NCBI GenBank assembly: GCA_030696845.1
Contig: JAUYRJ010000053.1
Location: forward strand, 1-33,027
DNA from: Polynucleobacter sp.
GTDB taxonomy: Bacteria > Pseudomonadota > Gammaproteobacteria > Burkholderiales > Burkholderiaceae
Direction: 5' to 3'
DNA: 33,027 nucleotides
The notes beneath the pieces are model-generated. The model worked only from the letters and a program-made list of their open reading frames with translations. It searched no databases and had not been told where the DNA came from. Made by a program: the position numbers and the translations under genes. Positions within the stretch are counted from its first letter, which is position 1. Every line of letters begins with the position of its first letter. Shown here one piece after another: positions 16,534-25,865 of this stretch.

Positions 16534-18929
16534 CCGCGGGTACGTGTTACGCGCATCACATCGGGATTTTTACGCAAACTGCGCATGACTTTCGATAAAT
16601 GAAGACGATCGGCAACTTGTAAGGTAAAGCGGATCACAACCGCATCTTCCTTGTAGCGATCCTCCATCGACACATTCATGATGTTGCAATCGGCTGAGGT
16701 AATGCTGCTAGCCACTCGGGCCAGCACGCCCTTACCTTGATGGGTATCTACGGCGAGGTTTACCTCAAACTCGCGACGAATATCCTTGCTCCACTCCACC
16801 TCAACCCATTTATCGCTGTCTTTAGAGAGCATCCGCAGCGCAGTCTGGCAATCGTTGACGTGGATTTGCAGGCCCTCGCCCTTTCCGAGGTAGCCAATAA
16901 TGCTATCGCCTGGAATGGGATGGCAGCAACTCTGAAAGCTGGTTGACATGCCTTCACGGCCATCCACCAAAATAGCTTGCTTTTGATGGGAATGCAGCTC
17001 GTGATGCACCGCCCAGTCACTGGAGCCAAGGCGCATTTGCTCATCTCCACCCTCTTCATCAATCAGAATCTGGAGCCGAATCGCAAGCTCTTGGTGTGAG
17101 CGGCGCCCCAGCGCAATATTGACACAGGCCTCCTCACGGGTTTTATCACCAGTCCAGTTCAGCAATTTTTCCCATACCTCGGCAGTGAGTAAGCCGGCAT
17201 CAACACCTTGCTGACGCAGGGCATTAGCCAATAGACGCTCGCCCAATTGCAATGACTCTGCATAGTGTTTGGTCTTTAGAGAATGGCGAATCGATGCCCT
17301 GGCTTTGCCCGTGCGCACAAATGCGAGCCAACCAGGATTGGGTTGATTATTAGTGGAGGTAACCACCTCGACAATATCACCATTTTTTAGCTCGCTGCGC
17401 AAAGGCAACTGCATATTATTAATTTTGACAGCGACGCACGAGTTACCAATATCACTGTGAATGGAGTATGCAAAATCCAATGCGGTAGCGCCCCGCGGCA
17501 GAGCCCGAATTTGCCCCTTGGGGGTAAAGACGTAAACCGCATCAGGGAATAAGTCGATCTTGACGTGTTCTAAAAATTCTTGCGAATCCCCGCTACTATC
17601 CTGAATATCAATGAGAGATTGAAGCCACTGGTGCGCGCGGTTTTGCACCTCGCTCATTTCAGGAGAGCCTTCCTTATACGCCCAGTGCGCCGCCACACCC
17701 GCTTCTGCAACGGCGTGCATATCACTCGTCCGAATTTGGAATTCCACAGGTACGCCTGAAGGTCCTACCAAGGTTGTATGCAGGGATTGATAGCCGTTGA
17801 GCTTTGGAATCGAAATGTAATCTTTAAACTTGCCTGGCATCGGCTTATACAAAGCATGCAAGATCCCCAGAGCGCGGTAGCACTCATCGATGGAGTTCAC
17901 TGTCACCCGAAAGGCATACACATCCAGCACTTGTGAAAAACTTAAGTGCTTTTGGCGCATTTTGCTGTAAATCGAAAAGAGGGTTTTTTCTCGGCCTTGC
18001 AAATCAACATCGATACCCACCTTGGCAAAACTCATGCGAGTGGCTTGCAAAATCTTTTCTACCATCTCTTTACGATTACCGCGAGCACGCTTGACCGCAT
18101 CCTCAATTACCCGAAAGCGCATCGGCATGGAATATCGAAAACTGAGATCCTGCAACTCGCGGTAAATCACGTTTAAACCCAAGCGATGCGCAATCGGGGC
18201 ATAAATCTCGATCGTCTCCGAGGCTACGCGGCGGCGCTTTTCCATGGGCACCGCATCGAGCGTCTGCATATTGTGAGTGCGATCAGCAAGTTTGACCAAA
18301 ATCACCCGCACATCTCTGGCCATCGCCATAAACATCTTGCGAAAACTCTCGGCCTGCGCTTCGGCATGACTCTGAAACTCCAGTTTATCGAGCTTGGTCA
18401 GACCCTCAACCAGTTCGGCTACCTTGGGCCCAAACTGCTCTACCAAGTCATCCTGAGAGCAGCCGGTATCCTCAATCACATCATGCAGCAAGGCTGCCAT
18501 GATGGAGGAGGCATCCAAACGCCATGATGCACATAGTTCTGCTACCGCCACCGGGTGGGTAATGTAGGGTTCGCCACTTTGACGGTACTGACCCAAATGA
18601 GCGGCATCAGAAAAATGAAATGCCTTTTTAACCAGAGCCAGCTCATCTGGCTTAAGGTAATGCAGTTTGGCTGTTAGTCCAGCAATGGATATCACTTGCT
18701 GCTTTGGCGGCAGCGTGGGTTGTGAGGTTGGGCCAAACAAGTGGCGACTCGACTGAGCGAGCAAGGATTCTAAAACAGCGGCGCTACTCAAGGAGCTTCT
18801 TGGCGGAGCACCAAAAAGAGTAGGCTCCGCAACCGAAGGGAGCGCGGAAACCTGTGCGGATGAGGTGATGAGCGCCTTTTTAGGCGAGCGACCGCCCTTC
18901 GATCCCGATGTGGTTAGCGGCTGCGCCAC
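16530..18929 (-). CDS. spoT: Bifunctional (p)ppGpp synthase/hydrolase
   Basis: Makes and degrades the stringent-response alarmone (p)ppGpp. Domains in order: a low-complexity N-terminal extension of about 75 residues; the HD hydrolase domain with intact metal ligands (HP at 125, LLHDVIEDTG with H149-D150 and E153-D154); the synthetase domain (FRVTVNSIDECYRALGILHA, KFKDYISIPKLNGYQSLHTT); a TGS domain (VFTPKGQIRALPRGATALDF); and a C-terminal ACT domain. Both active sites look complete, so it is a Rel/SpoT-type bifunctional enzyme rather than a RelA with a dead HD. At 799 residues it exceeds E. coli SpoT (about 700) mainly because of the N-terminal tail. The GTG start at 18929 has GAGAGG 6 nt upstream. 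It is 14 bp after rpoZ, the usual order. Confidence 0.96.
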   Translation of the reverse strand: MAQPLTTSGSKGGRSPKKALITSSAQVSALPSVAEPTLFGAPPRSSLSSAAVLESLLAQSSRHLFGPTSQPTLPPKQQVISIAGLTAKLHYLKPDELALVKKAFHFSDAAHLGQYRQSGEPYITHPVAVAELCASWRLDASSIMAALLHDVIEDTGCSQDDLVEQFGPKVAELVEGLTKLDKLEFQSHAEAQAESFRKMFMAMARDVRVILVKLADRTHNMQTLDAVPMEKRRRVASETIEIYAPIAHRLGLNVIYRELQDLSFRYSMPMRFRVIEDAVKRARGNRKEMVEKILQATRMSFAKVGIDVDLQGREKTLFSIYSKMRQKHLSFSQVLDVYAFRVTVNSIDECYRALGILHALYKPMPGKFKDYISIPKLNGYQSLHTTLVGPSGVPVEFQIRTSDMHAVAEAGVAAHWAYKEGSPEMSEVQNRAHQWLQSLIDIQDSSGDSQEFLEHVKIDLFPDAVYVFTPKGQIRALPRGATALDFAYSIHSDIGNSCVAVKINNMQLPLRSELKNGDIVEVVTSTNNQPNPGWLAFVRTGKARASIRHSLKTKHYAESLQLGERLLANALRQQGVDAGLLTAEVWEKLLNWTGDKTREEACVNIALGRRSHQELAIRLQILIDEEGGDEQMRLGSSDWAVHHELHSHQKQAILVDGREGMSTSFQSCCHPIPGDSIIGYLGKGEGLQIHVNDCQTALRMLSKDSDKWVEVEWSKDIRREFEVNLAVDTHQGKGVLARVASSITSADCNIMNVSMEDRYKEDAVVIRFTLQVADRLHLSKVMRSLRKNPDVMRVTRTRG

Positions 18930-18943
18930 AACGGGCCTCTCAA

Positions 18944-19147
18944 TTAAAGAGGGACTTTGGTCAACATATCCCGGTCGGTAACGCCGGCCGCCACTTCGCG
19001 CAAGGCAAGCACAGTAGCTTTATCTTTGGCATCGACACGGGGGGTGTGACCCTGAACCAATTGGCGCGCACGGTATGTGGCCGCCAATACCAGCTCAAAT
19101 CGATTGGGAATAGTTTTAAGGCAATCTTCAACGGTAATACGAGCCAT
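18944..19147 (-). CDS. rpoZ: RNA polymerase omega subunit
   Basis: The 67-residue omega subunit assists assembly of RNA polymerase around the beta' subunit and helps form the ppGpp site. [20 protein letters not shown] and the following [10 protein letters not shown] segment are the family's conserved N-terminal core; the length matches betaproteobacterial omega proteins, which are shorter than E. coli's 91 residues. Located between gmk (43 bp upstream) and spoT (14 bp downstream), the typical proteobacterial order. Confidence 0.97.
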   Translation of the reverse strand: MARITVEDCLKTIPNRFELVLAATYRARQLVQGHTPRVDAKDKATVLALREVAAGVTDRDMLTKVPL

Positions 19148-19190
19148 GCGGTACTCACTCTATCAAGGTTAATACCCATAGGATAACTGA

Positions 19191-19823
19191 TTAGACCCCG
19201 AGGCGCTTTAAAAGCGCCGGATTACGAGCCATCACAGGCCCACTGCGTAAGCGACTTGCGACAAGTACAGCTTGTAAATCCTGCAATGCTTGCTCAAAAG
19301 CATCATTAATCACAATGTAGTCCGCCTCACTGGCGTGCTGAAGCTCAATATGGGCAGCAGCTAAACGGCGCTCAATGGTGGCCTCATTGTCTTGCCCGCG
19401 CTTACGCAAACGCTCTTCTAAGGCCTCAATCGATGGCGGAAAAATAAAGATCCACTGAGCCGCTGGAATGAGCTTACGAATTTGCTGCGCGCCCTGCCAG
19501 TCAATCTCCAAGATCACATCGTGACCGGCTCGCATCTGCGCTTCAATCCATGAACGCGATGTGCCATAAAAGTGACCGTGGACCTCGGCCCACTCTAAAA
19601 AATCGCCGCTATCCCGCTGCCGAATAAATTCCTCAGGCCTTACAAAACGGTAATCCGTGCCATCCACTTCGCCCGGTCTGGGTAAACGCGTAGTCGTAGA
19701 TAAAGAAAGCATTAAGCTGCTATCCGCCTGCAATAAGGCATGCACTAAAGACGATTTACCGGCCCCTGATGGCGCCACAATCATGAGCATGCTGCCTTGA
19801 TACGATGGATTCACTGGTGTCAT
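19191..19823 (-). CDS. gmk: Guanylate kinase
   Basis: Phosphorylates GMP to GDP using ATP, an essential step of guanine nucleotide supply and so of (p)ppGpp precursors. The P-loop is VAPSGAGKSS, followed by SLSTTTRLPRPGEVDGTDYR, the GMP-binding region, and VILEIDWQGAQQIRK with FIFPPSIEALEERLRKRGQD. Length 210 residues fits the family. The start at 19823 lies 4 bp after the yicC stop, suggesting coupling; an internal ATG (MLMIVAPSG, residue 12) is a possible alternative start. Confidence 0.97.
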   Translation of the reverse strand: MTPVNPSYQGSMLMIVAPSGAGKSSLVHALLQADSSLMLSLSTTTRLPRPGEVDGTDYRFVRPEEFIRQRDSGDFLEWAEVHGHFYGTSRSWIEAQMRAGHDVILEIDWQGAQQIRKLIPAAQWIFIFPPSIEALEERLRKRGQDNEATIERRLAAAHIELQHASEADYIVINDAFEQALQDLQAVLVASRLRSGPVMARNPALLKRLGV

Positions 19824-19827
19824 CGGT

Positions 19828-20751
19828 TTATTCTAAATTCTGAACCTGCTCGCGCATTTGCTCAATCAAGAGTTTGAGCTCCAAGGCAGCGGCAGTACAT
19901 TCCTCGGATACCGATTTAGAGCTGAGGGTATTGGCCTCGCGATTGAGTTCTTGCATCACAAAATCCAAACGCTTACCTACCGGGCCCCTGCCCTTTAATG
20001 CCGTCGTCACCGCCTGTAAATGGGTCTTGAGGCGCGCAAACTCCTCCGCAACGTCAATTTTCACGGCATAGAGTACTACCTCTTGCCGAATACGATCCAG
20101 TACCTCGGTAGGCATGGGGCCGCTAGAATGCCCCTCTAAAGCCTCGGCAAGGCGTGCTGAGAGCTTTTCTTGGTACTGAACGACATAGTCCGGGATACGC
20201 GGTTCAAGCGCTTGAATAATCGTGCCCATCTGCTGCGTGATAGCGCTGAGAACCCCAACCAAGGCCTTGCCCTCGGCAGCGCGGCTTTCCATTAATGCGT
20301 CTAAAGCCGCTTTTGCAGCCTCCACGGTCGCGCTAATCCAGCCCTCCTCCTCACCGCGCGGTTCATTGACCACCCCAGGCCAGCGCAGTAAATCAGCCAT
20401 ACGCAATCCGCCCGCCTCGGGGAAGGTTTTTAAAACCTCAGCCTGAAGACCCTGCAAGGAAGCGAGGCGCTCGCGATTGAGGGTGCTTTCCGAGGCAGTC
20501 TTGGCACTAGCGCCAGAATGAGTGTTAATGCGCCAGGCGGCCCTAAACTCCACTTTCCCCCTCGCTAGGGCTTGCGTAACCATCTCCCGAAGCAGGGGTT
20601 CCGCGCCCCGGCACTCATCCGGCAAACGAAATCCCAAATCCAGAAAGCGGCTATTCACAGCCCGGCATTCCACCTGCAAATCCGCAACCACCCCCGCGCC
20701 CAAAGAAACTTGGCGCGAAGCGCTGCCATAACCAGTCATGCTCGATATCAT
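19828..20751 (-). CDS. yicC: YicC/YloC family endoribonuclease
   Basis: A 307-residue member of the YicC family, whose members act as endoribonucleases (shown for E. coli YicC and the Bacillus relative). The N-terminus MISSMTGYGSASRQVSLG is the family signature, followed by VECRAVNSRFLDLGFRLPDE. The C-terminal DUF1732 domain has KRLDFVMQELNREANTLSSK and SVSEECTAAALELKLLIEQM with the acidic residues typical of the family. Heads the yicC-gmk-rpoZ-spoT operon and diverges from rph, with 47 bp between their starts. Confidence 0.95.
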   Translation of the reverse strand: MISSMTGYGSASRQVSLGAGVVADLQVECRAVNSRFLDLGFRLPDECRGAEPLLREMVTQALARGKVEFRAAWRINTHSGASAKTASESTLNRERLASLQGLQAEVLKTFPEAGGLRMADLLRWPGVVNEPRGEEEGWISATVEAAKAALDALMESRAAEGKALVGVLSAITQQMGTIIQALEPRIPDYVVQYQEKLSARLAEALEGHSSGPMPTEVLDRIRQEVVLYAVKIDVAEEFARLKTHLQAVTTALKGRGPVGKRLDFVMQELNREANTLSSKSVSEECTAAALELKLLIEQMREQVQNLE

Positions 20752-20798
20752 GTGAACATTGTAAATTGCCTTTACTTCCCATTAGGACCTAAATCACC

Positions 20799-21536
20799 AT
20801 GAACGCATCCTCATCGACCATTAGCCGCCCTAGTCAGCGCAACGCCACCCAATTGCGCCCCGTCACCATTACCCGCGGCTTTACAAAACACGCTGAAGGG
20901 TCTGTGCTGATCGCCTTTGGTGATACCAAAGTGTTGTGCACAGCAAGCATATTGGAGCGGGTGCCTCCCCACAAAAAGGGCTCTGGTGAGGGCTGGGTGA
21001 CTGCAGAGTACGGCATGCTGCCGCGCTCTACCCACACCCGGAGCGATCGTGAGGCGGCGCGCGGCAAACAAAGCGGACGCACTCAAGAAATTCAGCGTCT
21101 CATTGGTAGAGCGATGCGCAGCGTCTTTAACTTAAGCCTCTTGGGTGAGCGCACCATTCATTTGGATTGCGATGTCTTGCAAGCAGATGGTGGAACGCGC
21201 ACAGCCGCAATCACCGGCGCCTACGTTGCTGCCCGAGATGCCGTCAACCACTTGCTGGAAAAAGGCGTGATCGGAAAGGATCCCATCATCGATAGCGTTG
21301 CGGCCATTTCTGTGGGGATTTATCAAGGCACGCCCGTGCTTGATTTAGATTACGCCGAAGACTCGACTTGCGACACTGATATGAATGTGGTTATGACCGG
21401 CACTGGCGGCATGATTGAATTGCAAGGTACTGCGGAAGGTCCCGCCTTTACCCGCGCCGAATTGGCTGAACTGCTTGATTTAGCGGAACATGGCATTAAG
21501 GAGTTGGGTAAATTACAACGGGCGGCATTCGCTTAA
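20799..21536 (+). CDS. rph: Ribonuclease PH
   Basis: Phosphorolytic 3' exoribonuclease that trims tRNA precursors. It shows the conserved [20 protein letters not shown] start, the [14 protein letters not shown] loop, the [20 protein letters not shown] phosphate-binding segment, [20 protein letters not shown] and the [14 protein letters not shown] motif with the catalytic Asp residues. At 245 residues it is full length, so unlike the K-12 form it is not truncated. TTAGGACC precedes ATG 20799. It is followed 8 bp later by rdgB. Confidence 0.97.
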   Translation: MNASSSTISRPSQRNATQLRPVTITRGFTKHAEGSVLIAFGDTKVLCTASILERVPPHKKGSGEGWVTAEYGMLPRSTHTRSDREAARGKQSGRTQEIQRLIGRAMRSVFNLSLLGERTIHLDCDVLQADGGTRTAAITGAYVAARDAVNHLLEKGVIGKDPIIDSVAAISVGIYQGTPVLDLDYAEDSTCDTDMNVVMTGTGGMIELQGTAEGPAFTRAELAELLDLAEHGIKELGKLQRAAFA

Positions 21537-21544
21537 TTTGCCTC

Positions 21545-22129
21545 ATGGATAAATTGGTTCTAGCCTCCAATAGCGCCGGTAAGGTACGCGAATTTAGCGC
21601 CCTGTTTGCCGACCTTGGAATTGCAATCGTTCCACAAGGGGAGCTGGGTATCGCGGCAGCGCCGGAACCGTATTGCACCTTTGTGGAAAATGCCTTAGCA
21701 AAGGCGCGGCATGCGAGCGAACAAAGCGGTTTACCCGCGCTGGCGGATGACTCCGGTATTTGTGTAGATGCCTTAGGGGGTGAGCCGGGCGTGCGCTCTG
21801 CCCGCTACGCCGAACCAGAAGCAAGTGACGCGAATAATAATGCAAAGCTTATAGCGCGACTGCATGGCAAAACCGATCGCCGTGCGCATTACGTGTGCGC
21901 CTTGGTTCTGGTTCAGCATGCACTCGATCCCGAGCCGCTCATAGTCCAAACACGCTGGCACGGCGAACTACTGGATACGCCACGCGGCCAACATGGCTTT
22001 GGTTATGATCCGTATTTTTGGATTCCAGCGCTAGGCATGACGGCGGCTGAACTCGATCCTACCCAAAAAAATACTATTAGCCACCGCGGACAAGCGCTGC
22101 GTGAACTCATGGCCTTGCTTCGCAAATGA
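21545..22129 (+). CDS. rdgB: RdgB/HAM1 family XTP/dITP diphosphatase
   Basis: Hydrolyses non-canonical purine nucleotides such as dITP and XTP to monophosphates, keeping them out of DNA and RNA. The family's LVLASNSAGKVREF start, the catalytic FVENALAKARHASEQSGLPA with ADDSGICVDAL, GVRSARYA and HGFGYDPYFWIP are all present. Length 194 residues is typical. Its stop overlaps hemW by 4 bp (ATGA); rph-rdgB-hemW is a frequent bacterial order. Confidence 0.97.
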   Translation: MDKLVLASNSAGKVREFSALFADLGIAIVPQGELGIAAAPEPYCTFVENALAKARHASEQSGLPALADDSGICVDALGGEPGVRSARYAEPEASDANNNAKLIARLHGKTDRRAHYVCALVLVQHALDPEPLIVQTRWHGELLDTPRGQHGFGYDPYFWIPALGMTAAELDPTQKNTISHRGQALRELMALLRK

Positions 22130-23304
22130 CTCGGCTAGATGCGATCCGCTTAAGCGCGCTACCACCGCTCTCGCTCTACATTCATTTTCCGTGGTGCGAA
22201 AAAAAATGCCCCTACTGCGATTTCAATTCGCATCAAGTGAAGTCCTCCGGTTTTGATGAGGCGCGCTACATCAACGCCCTATTGGCTGACCTGCAAACCG
22301 AATTGCCCCGAGTCTGGGGTCGCAAAGTCCATACGATCTTCATTGGCGGCGGAACTCCGAGCCTGCTCTCCGCAAAGGGCATGCAGCACCTGCTCTCTTC
22401 AGTACGCGCCCTGCTACCCCTCGAAGCCGATGCCGAAATCACTATGGAAGCCAATCCTGGATCGGTCGAAGCTGAAAAATTTGCCGGTTTCGCCGATAGC
22501 GGCATTAATCGCGTTTCATTGGGCATTCAGAGCTTTAATGATTTACAGCTTAAGGCGTTGGGGCGTATTCATAACGAAAGCGAAGCGAAGCGCGCGATTG
22601 AAATCGCCATGCGCTATTTTGGATCCGTCAACTTAGATCTGATGTACGCTCTGCCTAGCCAAACCGTTGCGGATGCGGCTCTAGATATCGCCACAGCCCT
22701 CTCATTCGGCACCTCGCATCTGTCGATGTACCACCTAACGATGGAGCCCAACACTTACTTTGCCAGTTTTCCACCCGCACTGCCCAATGAGGATGAGAGC
22801 GATGCGATGTTTGAGCAAAATCTCACGATGCTTGACCATGCTGGCCTGGAGCGCTATGAAGTATCGGCCTACTGCAAAACTGGATTCGAGTGCAAACATA
22901 ATCTCAACTACTGGCGCTTTGGAGACTACATCGGTATTGGCGCCGGCGCGCATGGCAAGATTTCCTTACCGCATGAAATTACCCGCCAAATACGTGAACG
23001 CCACCCTGAAACGTATATGCAGCAAATCGAACAAACTGGCTCAGCCCTGATCGAATCCAAATCCATTCCTGCCAACGATCTGCCTTTTGAATTTATGCTC
23101 AACGCCCTGCGCTTAACCGAGGGGGTGAGCACCGCTAGCTTTAGCGAGCGTACCGGCCTACCCCTGCATCGCATTGCCAATGCGCTGGAGCTAGCCAGCA
23201 AAAAAGGCTTGCTCGATGAAAATCCATCGCTACTGAAGCCTACAGCACTCGGCTTACGGTACTTGAATGACCTTCAAACCCTTTTTTTATCCGATGAGGA
23301 TTGA
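22126..23304 (+). CDS. hemW: Radical SAM heme chaperone HemW
   Basis: A 392-residue radical SAM protein of the HemW group, which binds heme and delivers it to heme proteins. The iron-sulfur cluster motif CxxxCxxC is C24, C28, C31 in FPWCEKKCPYCDF. HemN, the coproporphyrinogen dehydrogenase, has a fourth nearby Cys (CxxxCxxCxC) that is absent here, which separates HemW from HemN. Further family landmarks are FIGGGTPSLLS, ITMEANPGSVE, INRVSLGIQSFNDLQLKALG and NLDLMYALPSQT, plus a C-terminal HemN-type domain (LPFEFMLNALRLTEGV). It follows rdgB with a 4-bp overlap. Confidence 0.95.
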   Translation: MTRLDAIRLSALPPLSLYIHFPWCEKKCPYCDFNSHQVKSSGFDEARYINALLADLQTELPRVWGRKVHTIFIGGGTPSLLSAKGMQHLLSSVRALLPLEADAEITMEANPGSVEAEKFAGFADSGINRVSLGIQSFNDLQLKALGRIHNESEAKRAIEIAMRYFGSVNLDLMYALPSQTVADAALDIATALSFGTSHLSMYHLTMEPNTYFASFPPALPNEDESDAMFEQNLTMLDHAGLERYEVSAYCKTGFECKHNLNYWRFGDYIGIGAGAHGKISLPHEITRQIRERHPETYMQQIEQTGSALIESKSIPANDLPFEFMLNALRLTEGVSTASFSERTGLPLHRIANALELASKKGLLDENPSLLKPTALGLRYLNDLQTLFLSDED

Positions 23305-23305
23305 C

Positions 23306-23572
23306 ATGAAAACGATCCGGCACGCCTTACTTATATTGATGATTTTGAGTCTTGGCGCCTGCGGCACATCCGACTATGACTTACGCGCCTACACCCAATC
23401 CGACGGCCTCGTAGGTGTACACACCGTTAAATCCGCGAAAGAAAGCGAAACGCAAGCAGTTGCAGAAGCGGAATGTAAAAAACGCGGTAAGCGCCGTGCG
23501 GTATTTGTGGAGGCGCGCGCCACTGTCAATGACCGCTTTCCACTCACCAATCTGTATATCTGCAAAGACTAA
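23306..23572 (+). CDS. Small putative lipoprotein, unknown function
   Basis: An 88-residue protein beginning MKTIRHALLILMILSLGACG: a basic start, a hydrophobic core and a lipobox (LGAC), so the mature protein should be lipid-anchored from Cys19. The rest (about 70 residues) includes SDGLVGVHTVKSAKESETQA and a KKRGKRRAVF segment, with two further Cys residues (AECKKRG and the near-terminal YICKD) that could form a disulfide. AGGA precedes the ATG at 23306, one base after the hemW stop; an upstream in-frame start at 23267 is rejected because it adds 13 residues before the signal and overlaps hemW. Likely the last gene of the rph operon. No family recognised. Confidence 0.78.
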   Translation: MKTIRHALLILMILSLGACGTSDYDLRAYTQSDGLVGVHTVKSAKESETQAVAEAECKKRGKRRAVFVEARATVNDRFPLTNLYICKD

Positions 23573-23604
23573 GGCCCCCGATCAACGGAGGCCTTAGCGT
23601 TTTT
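23569..23604 (+). terminator. Intrinsic terminator of the rph-rdgB-hemW operon
   Basis: CTAAGGCC (about 23569-23575) pairs with GGCCTTAG (23590-23597) across a short internal loop with extra CC/GG pairs, followed by CGTTTTT. The stem starts within the stop region of the small lipoprotein gene. The opposite strand lacks a good T-run, so it serves mainly the plus strand. Confidence 0.82.
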
Positions 23605-23631
23605 CTGTAGTGCTTTTCTACTGGGTAGACT

Positions 23632-25743
23632 TTAACCGCCAGCGGAGTTTGCTATTTCGGGAGCCTCGAATGGATCGCGTTTTGGAGCAGGTGCTGCAGG
23701 CGCTGCCGCTTTTTTGGCTTTTGTGCCTGGCATTAACTCAAAATCAGGAACAAAGGTAACCAAGGTGCCGCGCAGTTGATCAAAGGGCTTGCGATCGCCT
23801 TCGAACTTCACTTTACCCTCAGTCAGCAACTTGTCAAAAGTGGATTGGCCACCCATGATCAAATCCAAATCGCTGCGATTGAGTGTAATGGTGAGATCGG
23901 GGTTTTTCGCCTGCTGACCCTTCATGTTTGTCAGCGCTGAATTACTCATCTCGATTACGAACTTCTCGCCATTATCGGGCGTCACCAGATTAATCTTGAA
24001 CTTCATACCGGCCGCTTTTTTGCTGTCCATACTAATGGCTAAGGCATTGAGCCACAATTCAGTGGACATAGCGCGTACCGTATCGGGACCGGATGACTTT
24101 GGCGTCGCGCCCGTTGGAATACCATGACGCAACTCATAAGCGGCGCCTAAGAAACTATTGCGTACGCTGGGGCTTTCTTTTTGATATCCAATTTGCTCAA
24201 AAACATCAGCCAATAAATCTTTGGCGGCGGTATTATTGGGCTCGGCGTAAACCAGCTTATTCAAAATCTCCATGGCTTCGCGGTACTTGCCTTGGTCATA
24301 CAGCTGCTTACCTTTGCTCATGATCTTTTTCGAGCCGCCCATCATTTCCACATAGAGCGGCGCCGAGTCGCGTGGCGACAAAGGAATTAAGGTAGCCGGA
24401 TTAGCATCCCAGTATCCCAAGTACCGATTAATCACGGCGCGGCTATTGTGCTCTTCCGAGCCATGGTAGCTATGCGCAGCCCATTGCGACTTCAAACTCT
24501 CGGGTTGCTTGTATACGTTATGGACCTCATTGATCGTAACGCCCTGGTTAGCTAAATGCAAAACTTCATTATTGAGGTGCGCGTAGGCATCGCGCTGCGT
24601 GCGCATCACTTCCTGAATGCGCTCATTACCCCAGCGTGGCCAGCTATGCGACGCAAACATCACTTCCACATTATCGCCATAGCGATACAAGGCGCTATTG
24701 ATGTGCTTAGACCAAGCCAAGGCATCGCGCACGAGCGCTCCCCGCAAGGTATAGATGTTATGAATCGTGCCAGTAATATTCTCCGCCGCCCAAAATGCCT
24801 TAAATTGCGGGAAATAGGTATTCATTTCGGATGGCGCCTCGGTGCCAGGGGTATTTTGAAACTCCATCTGCACGCCATCAATAGTCATGGTTTCAAAGTC
24901 CTTAGAGACATAACGGGTCGGCTCGATTAAACCCAAATTACCTGCTGCGGTATTTTTGCCAATCGACTGATCTACGTGACCAAAAGGACTGCGAGGCAAT
25001 AGCACGCCATACTGAAAAAACATCCGGCGGTTCATGGCATTGCCAGCGTATACGTTTTCGGCAACCGCATGCTCCATGAAGCCGCTGGGAGCAATCACAG
25101 GCACTTTGCCACTCTTCACGTCTTTCTCATCAACCACGCCGCGAACACCGCCGTAATGGTCGGCATGCGAATGGGAATAGACCACTGCAGTCACGGGGCG
25201 CTTACCAAGCTTCTCATTAATAAGCTCTAGGGCGGCTCGGGCAGTCTCTTTTGATGTCAGGGGATCAAATACGATCCAACCCTTATCGCCCTTTACAAAG
25301 CTGATATTGGCCAAATCAAAGCCACGCACTTGGTAAATCTTGCCGGGCACCACTTCATAAAGACCGTAGGCCATGTTTAGAATCGCTTGACGCTGCAGCG
25401 ATGGATGGATGCTGTCGAAGTCCTTGCCTTGCAACAGGTAATCGTATGTGCCAATATCCCAGGCCACATTTCCGGCGTCCGCCATGATCTGCTTGTACTT
25501 TGGCGCGGCAATAAAGCCGCGTTTGGCTTCCTCAAAGTCGCGCTTGTCTTCAAATGGCAAACTCTTGCGTAAGCCATTTTGGAGCTCTACGGTGTATTTA
25601 GATGGGGCTTTGCCTTTGGCATCAAAGTGCTTGCCTTCCATGGCGCCCGGATCAGCCACAATAGCCCCTCCGCCTGCCGCAATGGCAAGCTGACTCAACA
25701 TAAGCGATATGGCTGCCGTGGTACATACTATGGGGTGTTTCAT
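23632..25743 (-). CDS. Secreted/periplasmic alkyl sulfatase (SdsA1/BDS1-type)
   Basis: A 703-residue enzyme expected to hydrolyse alkyl sulfate esters such as sodium dodecyl sulfate, releasing sulfate and alcohol. A signal peptide (MKHPIVCTTAAISLMLSQLA, cleaved near AIA-AGG) directs export. A metallo-beta-lactamase fold follows, with the two-zinc motif HSHADH at 191-196, then AEN and FASHSWPRWGNE segments characteristic of this family. After it come a helical dimerisation domain (YDQGKYREAMEILNKLVYAE onward) and a C-terminal SCP2-like sterol-carrier fold that shields a hydrophobic active site. AGAGGAAACGGC precedes ATG 25743; the in-frame start at 25806 is rejected because it would bury the signal peptide. 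A 19-bp dyad sits just upstream. Substrate range cannot be deduced. Confidence 0.92.
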   Translation of the reverse strand: MKHPIVCTTAAISLMLSQLAIAAGGGAIVADPGAMEGKHFDAKGKAPSKYTVELQNGLRKSLPFEDKRDFEEAKRGFIAAPKYKQIMADAGNVAWDIGTYDYLLQGKDFDSIHPSLQRQAILNMAYGLYEVVPGKIYQVRGFDLANISFVKGDKGWIVFDPLTSKETARAALELINEKLGKRPVTAVVYSHSHADHYGGVRGVVDEKDVKSGKVPVIAPSGFMEHAVAENVYAGNAMNRRMFFQYGVLLPRSPFGHVDQSIGKNTAAGNLGLIEPTRYVSKDFETMTIDGVQMEFQNTPGTEAPSEMNTYFPQFKAFWAAENITGTIHNIYTLRGALVRDALAWSKHINSALYRYGDNVEVMFASHSWPRWGNERIQEVMRTQRDAYAHLNNEVLHLANQGVTINEVHNVYKQPESLKSQWAAHSYHGSEEHNSRAVINRYLGYWDANPATLIPLSPRDSAPLYVEMMGGSKKIMSKGKQLYDQGKYREAMEILNKLVYAEPNNTAAKDLLADVFEQIGYQKESPSVRNSFLGAAYELRHGIPTGATPKSSGPDTVRAMSTELWLNALAISMDSKKAAGMKFKINLVTPDNGEKFVIEMSNSALTNMKGQQAKNPDLTITLNRSDLDLIMGGQSTFDKLLTEGKVKFEGDRKPFDQLRGTLVTFVPDFELMPGTKAKKAAAPAAPAPKRDPFEAPEIANSAGG

Positions 25744-25756
25744 GCCGTTTCCTCTA

Positions 25757-25775
25757 TTGCTAATTGATATAGCAA
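25757..25775. promoter_or_regulatory. 19-bp dyad upstream of the alkyl sulfatase gene
   Basis: TTGCTAATTGATATAGCAA is a dyad with perfect 6-bp arms (TTGCTA/TAGCAA) around a 7-bp centre, ending 13 nt before the ATG. It resembles a LysR-type or other dimeric-regulator site, or could form a small RNA hairpin next to the ribosome-binding site. Confidence 0.4.
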
Positions 25776-25865
25776 GGAATGTACGGCTCAGAACAGAAAG
25801 AAGCAATTAGCCTTAGGGCTAGTATTCACAAGCCCCGCATGCAAATACAAAGTTCATGCCGCACA

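Noticed and set aside
25797..25825. Short hairpin TAGCC/GGCTA between kinase and sulfatase as a terminator
   Set aside because: Only 5 bp with no proper T-run; too weak to call.
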